Shown: positions 1 through 7,575 of the stretch, in pieces
How the letters are laid out: the number at the start of each line of letters is the position of its first letter
Position numbering within the stretch: the first letter of the stretch is position 1
Assembly (NCBI GenBank): GCA_964409245.1
Contig: CAYPCQ010000001.1
Location: 1 to 64,000, forward strand
Source of the DNA: CAIMWS01 sp964409245
GTDB lineage: Bacteria > Verrucomicrobiota > Verrucomicrobiia > Limisphaerales > UBA1319
Reading direction: 5' to 3'
DNA: 64,000 nucleotides
Position numbers and translations under genes: made by a program
The notes under the pieces: model-generated
Database searches by the model: none
What the model was told of the DNA's origin: nothing
The model's input: only the letters and a program-made list of their open reading frames with translations

Positions 1-54
1 CGCCCTGGGAAACGCGTAGAAGAACCCGACCCAAGCCCTGAAAGGGCGGCATAA
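1..54 (-). repeat. REP-like palindromic repeat, left flank of the RAYT gene
   Basis: Positions 32-54 are an exact 23-base inverted copy of 557-579 on the other side of the transposase gene, and the outer part (1-15) is a diverged inverted copy of 594-610. The core contains a short hairpin (GCCCT, 3-base loop, AGGGC). Together they frame the RAYT gene as inverted repeats, the usual arrangement for REP-associated tyrosine transposases. The unit is cut by the window edge. The 15-mer at 1-15 recurs identically at 6039-6053. Confidence 0.75.
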
Positions 55-91
55 CTCGCGGGCACGGCCAGAAACCCCAAGGCGGGGGGAA

Positions 92-544
92 TCAATCCCA
101 GACGTACCGTTCATCAAAATGGATTTCATGCCGCCGGAGGAACTCCCGATATTCCTCCTGAAAAGACCGGTTCCGATGGTGTTCCTTCTGGCCTGCGATA
201 TATTCTGTGACTTGGGCAACATTAGACTGGCTCACCGAGAAATCACCATAACCGTTCTGCCAATGAAAACCAGCATAGGCCGGACCTTTGGTTTTGAGCC
301 ATTTGGAAGATGCAATCTTGACCTCCTCAACTATCCTGGCCGGGCTGTGGTTCTTGGAATGGGAGTAAAGAATGTGAACGTGGTCTTCCAAGGAGTTGAT
401 GAGGATGGCCGGTGAATCCCATTCCTTCAGAATCGCCGCCGTGTAACGGTGGAATTCCTCGCGCACATCATCGCGCAGCACACGTTCCCGGTGCTTGGTC
501 GAATAAACGAGGTGAATCAAGATCCTGGCCAGCGATTGCGGCAT
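92..544 (-). CDS. REP-associated tyrosine transposase (RAYT, IS200/Y1 family)
   Basis: This 150-residue protein is a single-domain Y1 HUH nuclease. The metal-binding HUH motif is visible as DHVHILY (His55, His57), and the catalytic tyrosine is probably Tyr115 in EYIAGQKEHH, a typical IS200-type context. WQNGYG before it is also characteristic. Family members nick and join single-stranded DNA at palindromic hairpins. The gene is intact and sits inside inverted repeats (1-54 and 557-610) with a hairpin core, which supports a RAYT tied to dispersed repeats more than a classical insertion sequence. A related repeat lies 5.5 kb away at 6039-6184. There is no accessory tnpB. Whether it is active cannot be judged from one copy. 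Confidence 0.9.
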   Translation of the reverse strand: MPQSLARILIHLVYSTKHRERVLRDDVREEFHRYTAAILKEWDSPAILINSLEDHVHILYSHSKNHSPARIVEEVKIASSKWLKTKGPAYAGFHWQNGYGDFSVSQSNVAQVTEYIAGQKEHHRNRSFQEEYREFLRRHEIHFDERYVWD

Positions 545-556
545 GGGACGCCTTGG

Positions 557-663
557 TTATGCCGCCCTTTCAGGGCTTGCGGAGGATTATGGTGCGGTTC
601 ACCCAGGGCGATGCCTTGGGCTGGATTAGGGCCGCCCCGTTGGGGCTGGCGCGATTGGACTGA
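557..663 (+). repeat. REP-like repeat, right flank, with conserved peptide frame
   Basis: The proximal part (557-610) is the inverted partner of 1-54. The distal part (about 581-651) aligns with 6072-6140 on the opposite strand. One frame of the aligned block reads FTQGDALGWIRAAPLGLA and closes with TGA at 661-663; the other copy reads FTQGETLGWIKAAPLGLA. Most base differences fall in third codon positions. No start codon with a ribosome binding site is evident, so translation is unproven. Confidence 0.7.
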
Positions 664-671
664 TAAATCCC

Positions 672-3026
672 CTAATTGCGCTCTTTCTTCAGCAATTCGA
701 TCCAGTCGGTGAGGATTTTTTCGGCTTCGTTCAGGGGAATATCCACCACGGGGACGGCATCCTCGGGCTTGGTGGTGGCAGGTGAATCGCCGGGGTCGGC
801 GAGCATAGTTGCCCCAAAGTGGGAACCGGTGGAGGCGAGGAGATTGGTGCTGGCCAGCGGGGGCGGCAGGCCGGGTAAAACCGCCTGTTTCAAGGTGATT
901 TCATATACTTTTTGCCCGGATTCAGGGCGGGCTTTCAAATCCTTCTTGCGGGCCTCGAGCCGGGTCTCGGAATCTTTTTTCTCCTGCAGGCGCTTCTGCT
1001 CGTTCAAGGTGATGCTTTTTTCCTGATAGATATCCCTGGCCCGGGCCATTTCGCTGCGGAGGTAAACGAAATCAGGATCGGTGGCCCGCCGCTCCTCGCT
1101 GGCCTTTTTGAGGGCTTCCAGGTAAGGGGCCACCCGGTTGACGTGTTCAAAGGGGGCTTTGTCGATGCGGTCCCAAGGCAGCGCATTCGGGAGGGAAGAT
1201 TCGCCGATCTCGGCGTAATCCGTGATGGCGGGCAGGATGATATCGGGAGTGACCCCACGCAACTGAGTGGAGGCTCCAGCCGGGAGGTAAAATTTCTGGA
1301 TGGTGAATTTCAGGGCGCCGGCGCGGTTGGTGAAAGGCCAGCCGAATTGCTGGAGGATGGGATCCAGCTGCTGCAGCTGCTGGACGGTGCCTTTGCCATG
1401 GGTGGATTTATCGCCGACGATCAACGCCCGGCCGTAATCCTGCAGGGCGCCCGCGAGGATCTCGGAGGCGGAAGCGCTGTGGCGGCTGGTGAGCACGATC
1501 ATGGGGCCTTCGTAATAGACGTTGGGCTCGGGATCCTCGAGCACCATGGTGCGCCCGCGGAAGTCCTTCACCTGCACCACCGGGCCGGATTTGATGAACA
1601 AGCCGGTGAGAGCGATGGCTTCCTCCAGGGAACCGCCGCCATTGTGGCGCAGATCCAGGATCAGGCCCTCCACGTTTTCCTGGTTCAGCTTCTTGAGGAG
1701 CCGGGAGACATCGGCGGTGGTGCTTTTGCGGTTGCTTTTGCCCGGGGCGCCCATTTCGGCGTAGAAAGAGGGCAGATCGATGACGCCCAGGCGGAATTTC
1801 CGGCCGCCGGGGAGGTCGATGATGCGGGCTTTGGCTTCCTGGCTTTCCAGCTTGATCTCGTCGCGGATGATCGTGACGACCTTGCGGGTGGAGGGATCGG
1901 CGGCATCGGCCGGCATGACCACCAGGCGCACCACGGTGCCCTTGGCGCCCCGGATCAATTCCACCACTTTGTTCAATTTCATATCCACCACTTCCACCGG
2001 CTCGCCATCGCCCTGGGCCACCCCGATGATCTTGTCGTTGGGCTTGAGCTGGCCGCTCTTGAAGGCGGGGCCGCCCACGGACAATTCCTGGATCTTGCAA
2101 TAGCCATCCTCGGAACGGAGCACGGCGCCAATCCCGAAGAGGGAAAGCTTCATGCCGATGGCGAAGTTTTCCATGGTGGCGCGCCCCATGTAATCCGAGT
2201 GGGGATCATAAACGCGGGACAGCGCGGTCAGGTAAACCTGGAGGACATCCTCGCTGTCGTATTCCTTGAGGAAACGCTGCAGGCGGGCGTAGCGGCGGGC
2301 GATGATTTTGACGATCTCCGCCGGCTTCTCCTTGTTCAATTTCTCCTGGAGATACTCAAAGCGGAGGCGGCCAGCCCACAGGAGCCGGGCCTCTTCGGCG
2401 GAAGCCGGACGGGGCAATTCGCGGCGGTTGAGGAGGTATTTTTCATCGGTGTCGAAGGTGAATTGATTGGTGGCGAGGAAGGCATGGACGAAGGCCACCT
2501 GCTGGTCGAACCGCTCGAGGAACCGGTTGAAGATATCATAGGCGGGGGAGGTGTCGCCCGATTCCAGCGTCAGGTTGTCGAGCTTGTCGCGGAAACCCTC
2601 GAACTCCTTGATATCGGACTGGAGCATTATGACGTGCTGGGGATCCCAGGAATTGAAATATTCCTCGAGGAATTTGCCGGAAAGCTCGTTGTTCAGCGGC
2701 TGGCGCAAATAGTGGGACTGCATGAGCAGGCTGGCCACCACCTTGGTGATGTTGCTGTTGTATTTGGTGGGCTGCAGCCTGACCTTGCGGAAGAGGAACT
2801 CGTTGGATAGCGATCCGGAATGATTGGTCAACGACAAGCCCGCCGCCTGGTTGGTGGAGGCCGCCGGCGCAACCTTGAGGGTGGCATTGGTTTCGGCGTT
2901 CTTTGGCTCCGGCTCACCGGCGCGTTCGGCATTGGCCAAATATGCATTTGCCCAGGCGATGCTCGCGATCCCCCCGATGAGGGTGAGGATCATCCCGACT
3001 GCCGATGACTTCGACAAGTATTTCAT
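672..3026 (-). CDS. prc: Carboxy-terminal processing (tail-specific) protease, peptidase S41, Prc type
   Basis: This is a periplasmic serine protease that degrades or trims exported proteins from the C-terminus. The start at 3026 (MKYLSKSS...) gives 784 residues with a clean signal peptide ending near AWA-NAY and an upstream AGGAT. Longer starts add a charged, non-signal segment. Order of parts: a Prc N-terminal helical domain (YLRQPLNNELSGKFLEEYF), a PDZ domain (about residues 210-300), the S41 fold with catalytic Ser in SASASEIL and the Lys of GKGTVQ, and a C-terminal DUF3340-like segment. Both dyad residues are present. The Prc-type architecture, longer than CtpA, is clear. It lies 129 bp downstream of yjbQ on the same strand and may be cotranscribed with it. 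Confidence 0.93.
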   Translation of the reverse strand: MKYLSKSSAVGMILTLIGGIASIAWANAYLANAERAGEPEPKNAETNATLKVAPAASTNQAAGLSLTNHSGSLSNEFLFRKVRLQPTKYNSNITKVVASLLMQSHYLRQPLNNELSGKFLEEYFNSWDPQHVIMLQSDIKEFEGFRDKLDNLTLESGDTSPAYDIFNRFLERFDQQVAFVHAFLATNQFTFDTDEKYLLNRRELPRPASAEEARLLWAGRLRFEYLQEKLNKEKPAEIVKIIARRYARLQRFLKEYDSEDVLQVYLTALSRVYDPHSDYMGRATMENFAIGMKLSLFGIGAVLRSEDGYCKIQELSVGGPAFKSGQLKPNDKIIGVAQGDGEPVEVVDMKLNKVVELIRGAKGTVVRLVVMPADAADPSTRKVVTIIRDEIKLESQEAKARIIDLPGGRKFRLGVIDLPSFYAEMGAPGKSNRKSTTADVSRLLKKLNQENVEGLILDLRHNGGGSLEEAIALTGLFIKSGPVVQVKDFRGRTMVLEDPEPNVYYEGPMIVLTSRHSASASEILAGALQDYGRALIVGDKSTHGKGTVQQLQQLDPILQQFGWPFTNRAGALKFTIQKFYLPAGASTQLRGVTPDIILPAITDYAEIGESSLPNALPWDRIDKAPFEHVNRVAPYLEALKKASEERRATDPDFVYLRSEMARARDIYQEKSITLNEQKRLQEKKDSETRLEARKKDLKARPESGQKVYEITLKQAVLPGLPPPLASTNLLASTGSHFGATMLADPGDSPATTKPEDAVPVVDIPLNEAEKILTDWIELLKKERN

Positions 3027-3155
3027 TTTTACCATCCTAACTGACTTTTTAGATGTGGAAAGCGGTTTTTCATGCGTCCGCTGCCAGACCACCATAAACC
3101 AACTTCGCCAGGAAACCAAGCGGCCTTCTCAACACGGCCGCCCGCCTCCCGCACC

Positions 3156-3578
3156 TCACTCCCCCAGCAAATGGACCGTGACCTGCCGGGATTGGCCATG
3201 GTGGCGGTGCTCCCAAAGGTAAATGCCCTGCCACGTGCCCAAGGCCAGCCGGCCATCAACGATGGGGAGGCCGAGCGAAACCTGGGTGAGGGCGGTGCGG
3301 ACATGGGCGGGCATGTCGTCATCCCCCTCGCAGGTGTGCCGGAACAAGGCATCGCCATCGGGAGCCAGGCGGCTGAAAAAACGTTCCAAATCCCGCCGGA
3401 CCTCGGGATCGGCGTTTTCCTGGATCAACAGGGAGGCGGAGGTATGGCGCACCAGGAGGGTTGCCAAACCGGTGCGGAGGCCCGCTTTACGGACCAGCAC
3501 CTCCAGCTCCCCGGTGAATTCATAAAACCCCCGGCCGCGGGTGGGGAGGCTCAACTCATGGACTTCCTGGCGCAGCAT
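3156..3578 (-). CDS. yjbQ: YjbQ / UPF0047 family protein
   Basis: The 140-residue protein matches the YjbQ family over its full length. Diagnostic segments are LLVRHTSASLLIQENADP near residue 45, HTCEGDDDMPAHVR near residue 80 and LGTWQGIYLWEHR near residue 115; the histidines and acidic residues in these are the family's conserved cavity. Some family members have weak thiamine-phosphate synthase activity, but the physiological role is not settled. It is the last gene of a three-gene run, 14 bp after a glycosyltransferase, which probably reflects cotranscription rather than shared function. Confidence 0.93.
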   Translation of the reverse strand: MLRQEVHELSLPTRGRGFYEFTGELEVLVRKAGLRTGLATLLVRHTSASLLIQENADPEVRRDLERFFSRLAPDGDALFRHTCEGDDDMPAHVRTALTQVSLGLPIVDGRLALGTWQGIYLWEHRHHGQSRQVTVHLLGE

Positions 3579-3592
3579 GGATTACTGATGGA

Positions 3593-4768
3593 TCACTGGG
3601 AATGGTTGGTGCGGGTGCCGGCCTGCAGGGCGCACAACTCGGCCTCGGCCACGCGCCGGTAATCATAGCGGGCCACGAATTCCCGGCCGCGGACGCCATC
3701 GGCCAAAGCCCGGCCAGGATCCGTGAGGAAGGCGAGGGTTTTTTGGGCCAAAGCCCGCCAATCGCCTTTGGGGACCAACGCCAGCTGGCCGGGAAAAGCG
3801 TGGACGAAAACCGGCAGCGCATAGGCCGCCACCGGCAGCGCCGCGCCGAGGAATTCCATGACCGACAACCCCCACCCCTCCTCATAGGAAAGGCTGACGC
3901 CCACGCGGGCTTGGGCCAGGTATTCGTTCTTGGCGGTTTCGCTGATGCCGCCGGTGAAGGTGACCGAGTTGAGCAAGCCTCTTTCCTGGAACAAAGCCTG
4001 CGTCCGGGCGCGATGCGGGCCTTCCCCCACCACGACCAGGCGGGCCTCCGGCCGGCGGGAAACAATTTCCGCCCAGAATCCGGGCATATCAAAAACCCCT
4101 TTGTGCTCGTGCAAGCGGCCCAGAAACACGACATCGAATTTCTTGGCGGCCGGAGGCCCGGGCTGGATGAGCGACAAATCCAGGCCGTAACCGATGTGTG
4201 CCGCCGGGAGGGGTGACAAGCCCAACTGAAGCTCCAAGGCAGCCCAATCATGGCCGACAATGGGGGTGCTGCAGATCAAGGTTTCGGCCCGGCGGTTCAT
4301 CCACCGGGCGCTTTGCCGCTCGGACCAGAGGAACAGGCGGTCGAACAGGCCTTTCCGGGCGGGCTGGGCGGCCAGGACATGGTGGATTTTGAGGGCCAGG
4401 CGGGCGGGCCGCCGCCGTTGCAGAACCAGGGCCGGGTAGGTCTCGAAGATCAATTGCGACGAGGCATAAATAACCTCGTAATGGTGCTCGAACCCCTGCC
4501 AATGCGCGCGCGCCATGCGGTAGCCATAAGCCGGGAAATAGCGCCAGGTCTGGGCGATGTACCGCGAGGCGTCGAACCAGTCGTCGCTGCTGATCAGCCC
4601 GGCGGCCGGGGCCAATTGGCGGATCTGCGGCCAGCCCGCCCGGGCGGCGAGGAAATCCGTGGGATGCCCCATCGCGGCCCACGCGGTGGCCATATAGGCA
4701 TAATGCCGCAGCACGCCCGACACGGAGGTCGAGTCGTTGAGGGTGTTGTGGATGATCAGGATGCGCAT
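3593..4768 (-). CDS. Glycosyltransferase, GT4 family
   Basis: This 391-residue protein has the GT-B double-Rossmann layout of family 4 glycosyltransferases. The N-terminal half is a variable acceptor domain. The C-terminal half has the donor-binding segment FDVVFLGRLHEHKGVFD (about residue 210) and the E-x7-E-like motif YEEGWGLSVMEFLG (about residue 305), which contacts the nucleotide sugar. It has no signal peptide or membrane span, so it is likely cytoplasmic and builds a polysaccharide or glycolipid. It begins 21 bp after another GT4 gene. Donor and acceptor cannot be told from sequence. No flippase or polymerase is nearby. Confidence 0.9.
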   Translation of the reverse strand: MRILIIHNTLNDSTSVSGVLRHYAYMATAWAAMGHPTDFLAARAGWPQIRQLAPAAGLISSDDWFDASRYIAQTWRYFPAYGYRMARAHWQGFEHHYEVIYASSQLIFETYPALVLQRRRPARLALKIHHVLAAQPARKGLFDRLFLWSERQSARWMNRRAETLICSTPIVGHDWAALELQLGLSPLPAAHIGYGLDLSLIQPGPPAAKKFDVVFLGRLHEHKGVFDMPGFWAEIVSRRPEARLVVVGEGPHRARTQALFQERGLLNSVTFTGGISETAKNEYLAQARVGVSLSYEEGWGLSVMEFLGAALPVAAYALPVFVHAFPGQLALVPKGDWRALAQKTLAFLTDPGRALADGVRGREFVARYDYRRVAEAELCALQAGTRTNHSQ

Positions 4769-4789
4769 GCGGGGAAGTCCGGCTGAGGA

Positions 4790-5902
4790 TCAGAGGCCGG
4801 CGGCCGGCCGCCCCCGGGCCTGGCCTTCCAGCCAATCGGCCGCCCGGGGTAAAATCCGGTCCCAATGGAAAGTTTTGGCCCGGTCCCAAGCCTGCCGCCG
4901 ATATCGCTGGTATTCATCGGGGTTCCGCACCAGCCGGGCCACGCTTTGCGCCAAGGCTTCCGGCGTCTCCGCCGCCGAAACCAAACCCGTTTGCTCGTGC
5001 AAGGTGGATTCCACCAGGCCGGCCACCGGGTAAACCACGGCCGGCGTGCCCAGGGCGTTGGCTTCGATGACATTCAGCCCCCACCCTTCCCGCACCGAAG
5101 TGTGGAGCAGGAGGTGGGCCTTTTTCAAGATGGCGTCCTTGCCGGGCTCCGGCAAAGGCCCGGCGAATTCCACCTTATCGGCCAATCCTTTGGCGGCCGC
5201 CAAATCCTGGAGCTGCTTCCCGGCCATGCCGCTGCCCACCACGGTCAAGTGGGCGCGCAGGCCCATGGCCAGCAAGCGCTCCAAGGTCAAAATGGCATGG
5301 TCCACGCGCTTGTTGGGGGCCAGGCGGGACACGCTGGCCAGGCGCAACGGCTGCTCGATGGGCTTGGGATTCAACTCGGGCAGGGCCACGGTATGAACGC
5401 CATAGGGAATCAGCGTCACGTCGCGCACTCCGGCGGCGTGCAGGCCAGCCTTGGTGGCGGAGGAAGCGGTCCAAAAAGGAACCCGGCGGTAAAACCAATG
5501 AGTCCAACGCTCCTGCCACCGGCCAATCACGCTGTAAGGCCAGCCGTAAAAGGTGTTCCAGATCGGCCCCAACACTTCGTGGATATAGGCCAGGCAATGA
5601 GTCTTGCACCACCAAGGGGCATACCAGGGGATGCCATGGTGCTGATCGATCACCAAGTCAAACCGCGGCATCCGGTTCACCCAGCGCCGGGCCATGGGGA
5701 TGCTGGACCCAATGCCCCCCTCGCGGAGGATCGTTACGCCCTCAATAATCGATTGTGGATCGGCTTGGGGAAACCGGGGAGCGAACCAAAAAGCCTCATG
5801 CCCCCGCCGAACGAGGCAGGAAAGATAGCCAAGCGTCACCCGCTCCGCACCCCCCGCCAAAGGATTGTGCGGATCACGCCAATTCAACATTAAAAACCGC
5901 AT
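4790..5902 (-). CDS. Glycosyltransferase, GT4 family
   Basis: This is a 370-residue GT4 enzyme. The N-terminus MLNWRDPHNPLAGGAERVT carries the glycine-rich acceptor-domain loop typical of GT4 enzymes. The donor site is seen in LASVSRLAPNKRVDHAI (about residue 188) and TSVREGWGLNVIEANALGTP (about residue 272), with the two conserved glutamates. It is soluble by sequence. It is the first gene of the run GT4-GT4-yjbQ; the 417-bp gap upstream holds a repeat element and the terminator of the preceding operon. Two adjacent GT4 genes suggest consecutive sugar additions, an inference. Confidence 0.9.
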   Translation of the reverse strand: MRFLMLNWRDPHNPLAGGAERVTLGYLSCLVRRGHEAFWFAPRFPQADPQSIIEGVTILREGGIGSSIPMARRWVNRMPRFDLVIDQHHGIPWYAPWWCKTHCLAYIHEVLGPIWNTFYGWPYSVIGRWQERWTHWFYRRVPFWTASSATKAGLHAAGVRDVTLIPYGVHTVALPELNPKPIEQPLRLASVSRLAPNKRVDHAILTLERLLAMGLRAHLTVVGSGMAGKQLQDLAAAKGLADKVEFAGPLPEPGKDAILKKAHLLLHTSVREGWGLNVIEANALGTPAVVYPVAGLVESTLHEQTGLVSAAETPEALAQSVARLVRNPDEYQRYRRQAWDRAKTFHWDRILPRAADWLEGQARGRPAAGL

Positions 5903-6038
5903 ATGCCCGACCGTAAATTACGCAACCAACGCCAAAAAACAAACGCTAAATGAGCCACCGAAGCAAGCTCACGATAGGATTGAAGCAGCGGAGCCAATTC
6001 CGTAATCCATGCCCGCCAAAGTGCCAGGCAATGTAAAT

Positions 6039-6140
6039 CGCCCTGGGAAACGCCCTATGCCCCCCCAAAACGCGAGGCCCAACGGGGCGGCCTTAATCCA
6101 GCCCAGGGTCTCCCCTTGCGTAAAACCGCAAATAACCCAC
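6039..6140 (-). repeat. REP-like repeat, second copy
   Basis: Bases 6072-6140, read on the minus strand, align with 581-651 near the RAYT gene and encode FTQGETLGWIKAAPLGLA in the matching frame. Bases 6039-6053 are identical to the 15-mer at 1-15 in the same orientation, so this locus contains parts of both flanks of the RAYT unit without the transposase. This is the expected pattern for a dispersed non-autonomous REP/BIME-like element. Confidence 0.7.
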
Positions 6141-6166
6141 CGCCAGCCACAGGCCGTAAATCCAAA

Positions 6167-6184
6167 GCGGCGCCGCGGCGCCGC
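6167..6184. repeat. 18-bp perfect palindrome beside the repeat copy
   Basis: The sequence is fully self-complementary (9 bp per arm, all G/C) and lies 27 bp from the conserved block of the repeat. It occupies the position where the copy at 557-579 has its own GCCCT/AGGGC hairpin, so it is probably the hairpin part of this element. It could also be a site for a dimeric protein. Confidence 0.45.
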
Positions 6185-6264
6185 AATCCAAAAGCTCGCG
6201 CACCATCCCTGGGGCACATTGCATCCGGCGCGTTGAGGTTTCCGCCAGGTTTTATCTGCGGCGT

Positions 6265-6295
6265 ACAAACCAAAGGCCCGGCAAAAGACCGGGCC
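6265..6295 (-). terminator. Rho-independent terminator of the coiled-coil/lipoprotein operon
   Basis: On the minus strand a perfect 7-bp stem (GGCCCGG / CCGGGCC, arms at 6275-6281 and 6289-6295) with a 7-base loop is followed by the T-rich run TTTGGTTTGT. It lies 25 bp after the lipoprotein stop codon. Position, stem strength and T-run all fit an intrinsic terminator. Confidence 0.65.
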
Positions 6296-6319
6296 CGTAA
6301 AATCAGATGGCACTCGGAA

Positions 6320-6475
6320 TCAGCGTCCCTCGTAAAGACCGGCAGGAACGCCATTTTCCCAGCTTTTAGGACCATTCCAAGGCCGCGGCGAGGCATTTTC
6401 GCTGTCGGTTGTGGAGCATCCCGCCAGGAAAAGCAGCCCGCCAGCGAGCAGGATCAGGCTGCTGAAGCGGCGCAT
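6320..6475 (-). CDS. Small lipoprotein (51 residues)
   Basis: The protein starts MRRFSSLILLAGGLLF and has a clear lipobox LAGC with the lipidated Cys at residue 20, leaving a mature peptide of about 32 residues. The mature part is polar with a PRPWNGPKSWENG segment. GGTGG lies seven bases before the chosen ATG; an in-frame ATG seven codons upstream lacks this. It follows the coiled-coil gene by 29 bp and ends just before a terminator, so the two form a short operon. I do not recognise a function. A lipid-anchored partner or tether for the coiled-coil protein is an inference. Confidence 0.7.
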   Translation of the reverse strand: MRRFSSLILLAGGLLFLAGCSTTDSENASPRPWNGPKSWENGVPAGLYEGR

Positions 6476-6504
6476 TTGATTCCACCAAAGCTGCATAAAA
6501 TGGA

Positions 6505-7260
6505 TCAGTAGTAGATGACCTGGTCGCCTTCCATCACGTCCCCTTGCTTGGTTTCGGGAATGATGTTGGCAATGCTGCGGGTGCGGTCCACATTGGTCAG
6601 CCGGATTTTGGCCACCAATTTGCCTTCGCGGCTGACCAGCATCTCGCCGCGCCGTTCGGCGCCTTGTTCGGAACCGATATCCAGCACCACAAATTCCCAC
6701 TTGGGATCGACCACCAGCACTTTGCCCTTCAATCCGACGCGCATCTCCACCTTCTGGAGGGGATCCTTGTATTCCTTCAACTGGTTGTCCAAATCGCGGA
6801 TTTTGCGGTTCAGCACCACGGCTTCAGCGAGGAGGGCCTCGTTGGTGCCATTGGCTTTCTTCAAGGCGGAGAGGGTGGAATTGATCCGGTCGGGAGTCAG
6901 GCCGGTAGCGCGCCAGGAGGCAAGTTCCATATCCAGGCTATTACGTTCCTTGGTGACGGTTTCCCATTTATCCTGCAAATCATTGGCCCGGCGCTCCTGC
7001 TGGGTGGCGCGGGAGGTGACTTGCACCAGCTCATTGGAAGTCTGCCCGAGCTTGACGAAGGTGCTCCGCAGCTCGTTGGTCGCCGTTTTCAGATCCTTGC
7101 CTCTTTTATCGGCCAGATCGGTGGCGGTTTTCTTCTCGCCCTCAAGGGTCGTAATCTGGGTGTTAAGCCCCTCGATCTTCGGCCCCAACTGAGTGAAGCT
7201 GAGAACCGCGACCGCGATGCCACAAATAATGGCTAATGATAAACAAGCTTTAACAAACAT
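6505..7260 (-). CDS. Membrane-anchored coiled-coil protein, function unknown
   Basis: This 251-residue protein has one N-terminal membrane segment (residues 4-22). A long heptad-rich helical region follows (about 28-170; many K/E/L/N, e.g. ATQQERRANDLQDKWETV). The C-terminus is a small beta-rich domain (about 178-251) with the glycine pattern GKVLVVDPKWEFVVLDIGS. That pattern, with V-x-V-x-x-G turns, resembles the beta domains of MreC-like or other envelope scaffold proteins, but I cannot assign it. The protein is probably periplasmic, anchored in the inner membrane. A lipoprotein gene follows, and a good promoter candidate lies at 7291-7319. Confidence 0.75.
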   Translation of the reverse strand: MFVKACLSLAIICGIAVAVLSFTQLGPKIEGLNTQITTLEGEKKTATDLADKRGKDLKTATNELRSTFVKLGQTSNELVQVTSRATQQERRANDLQDKWETVTKERNSLDMELASWRATGLTPDRINSTLSALKKANGTNEALLAEAVVLNRKIRDLDNQLKEYKDPLQKVEMRVGLKGKVLVVDPKWEFVVLDIGSEQGAERRGEMLVSREGKLVAKIRLTNVDRTRSIANIIPETKQGDVMEGDQVIYY

Positions 7261-7290
7261 TGTAAAATCGTTCTGTTTAAATTTTGCTAC

Positions 7291-7319
7291 AGCCTAAACA
7301 TCCGCCAAGGTGCTGTCAA
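7291..7319 (-). promoter_or_regulatory. Sigma70-type promoter candidate for the coiled-coil/lipoprotein operon
   Basis: On the minus strand, TTGACA (7314-7319) is separated by exactly 17 bases from TAGGCT (7291-7296). The -35 box is perfect and the -10 box is weak. The start codon is at 7260, giving a leader of about 25 bases. Confidence 0.45.
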
Positions 7320-7575
7320 TGCTGCCTTTAACGATGGCCAAAATCCTACCTCGCACCCCGCCAACTGTGCAATCCAAAAAACCACCTTTACCCAAAAGCA
7401 TTTTTTGCGCCAGCCAGCGGCCAAGGCTGATCCTGATTCCCCAACCCATCCGATGCGAACAAACCAGCCACTGGCCAGCCGACAACCTCCAGCCTCCGAT
7501 CATTCCCACTGAATCCGTTCGGCCGCAATCGGTTCAAGGCAAACTCAAGGCAAACCTGAGCCGGGCAGGCGGGGG
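7320..7575. other. Intergenic region with an 11-bp tandem repeat
   Basis: I see no gene here. The only structure is a perfect tandem duplication of TCAAGGCAAAC at 7534-7544 and 7545-7555, just beyond the stop of the propeller gene. On the minus strand it can form a weak bulged hairpin (CTCAGG/CCTTGAG), possibly a 3' end signal. Confidence 0.4.

Larger units (their letters stand above)
5903..6264. other. Intergenic region with repeat element
   Basis: There is no convincing gene here. The stretch holds the second copy of the repeat element (6039-6140), an adjoining 18-bp perfect palindrome (6167-6184), and the upstream region of the GT4 gene starting at 5902. Open frames across it are explained by high GC and by the repeat's conserved peptide frame. 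Confidence 0.6.

Noticed and set aside
7534..7555. Tandem 11-bp repeat considered as a CRISPR or satellite trace
   Set aside because: There are only two copies with no spacer; it is more likely slippage.
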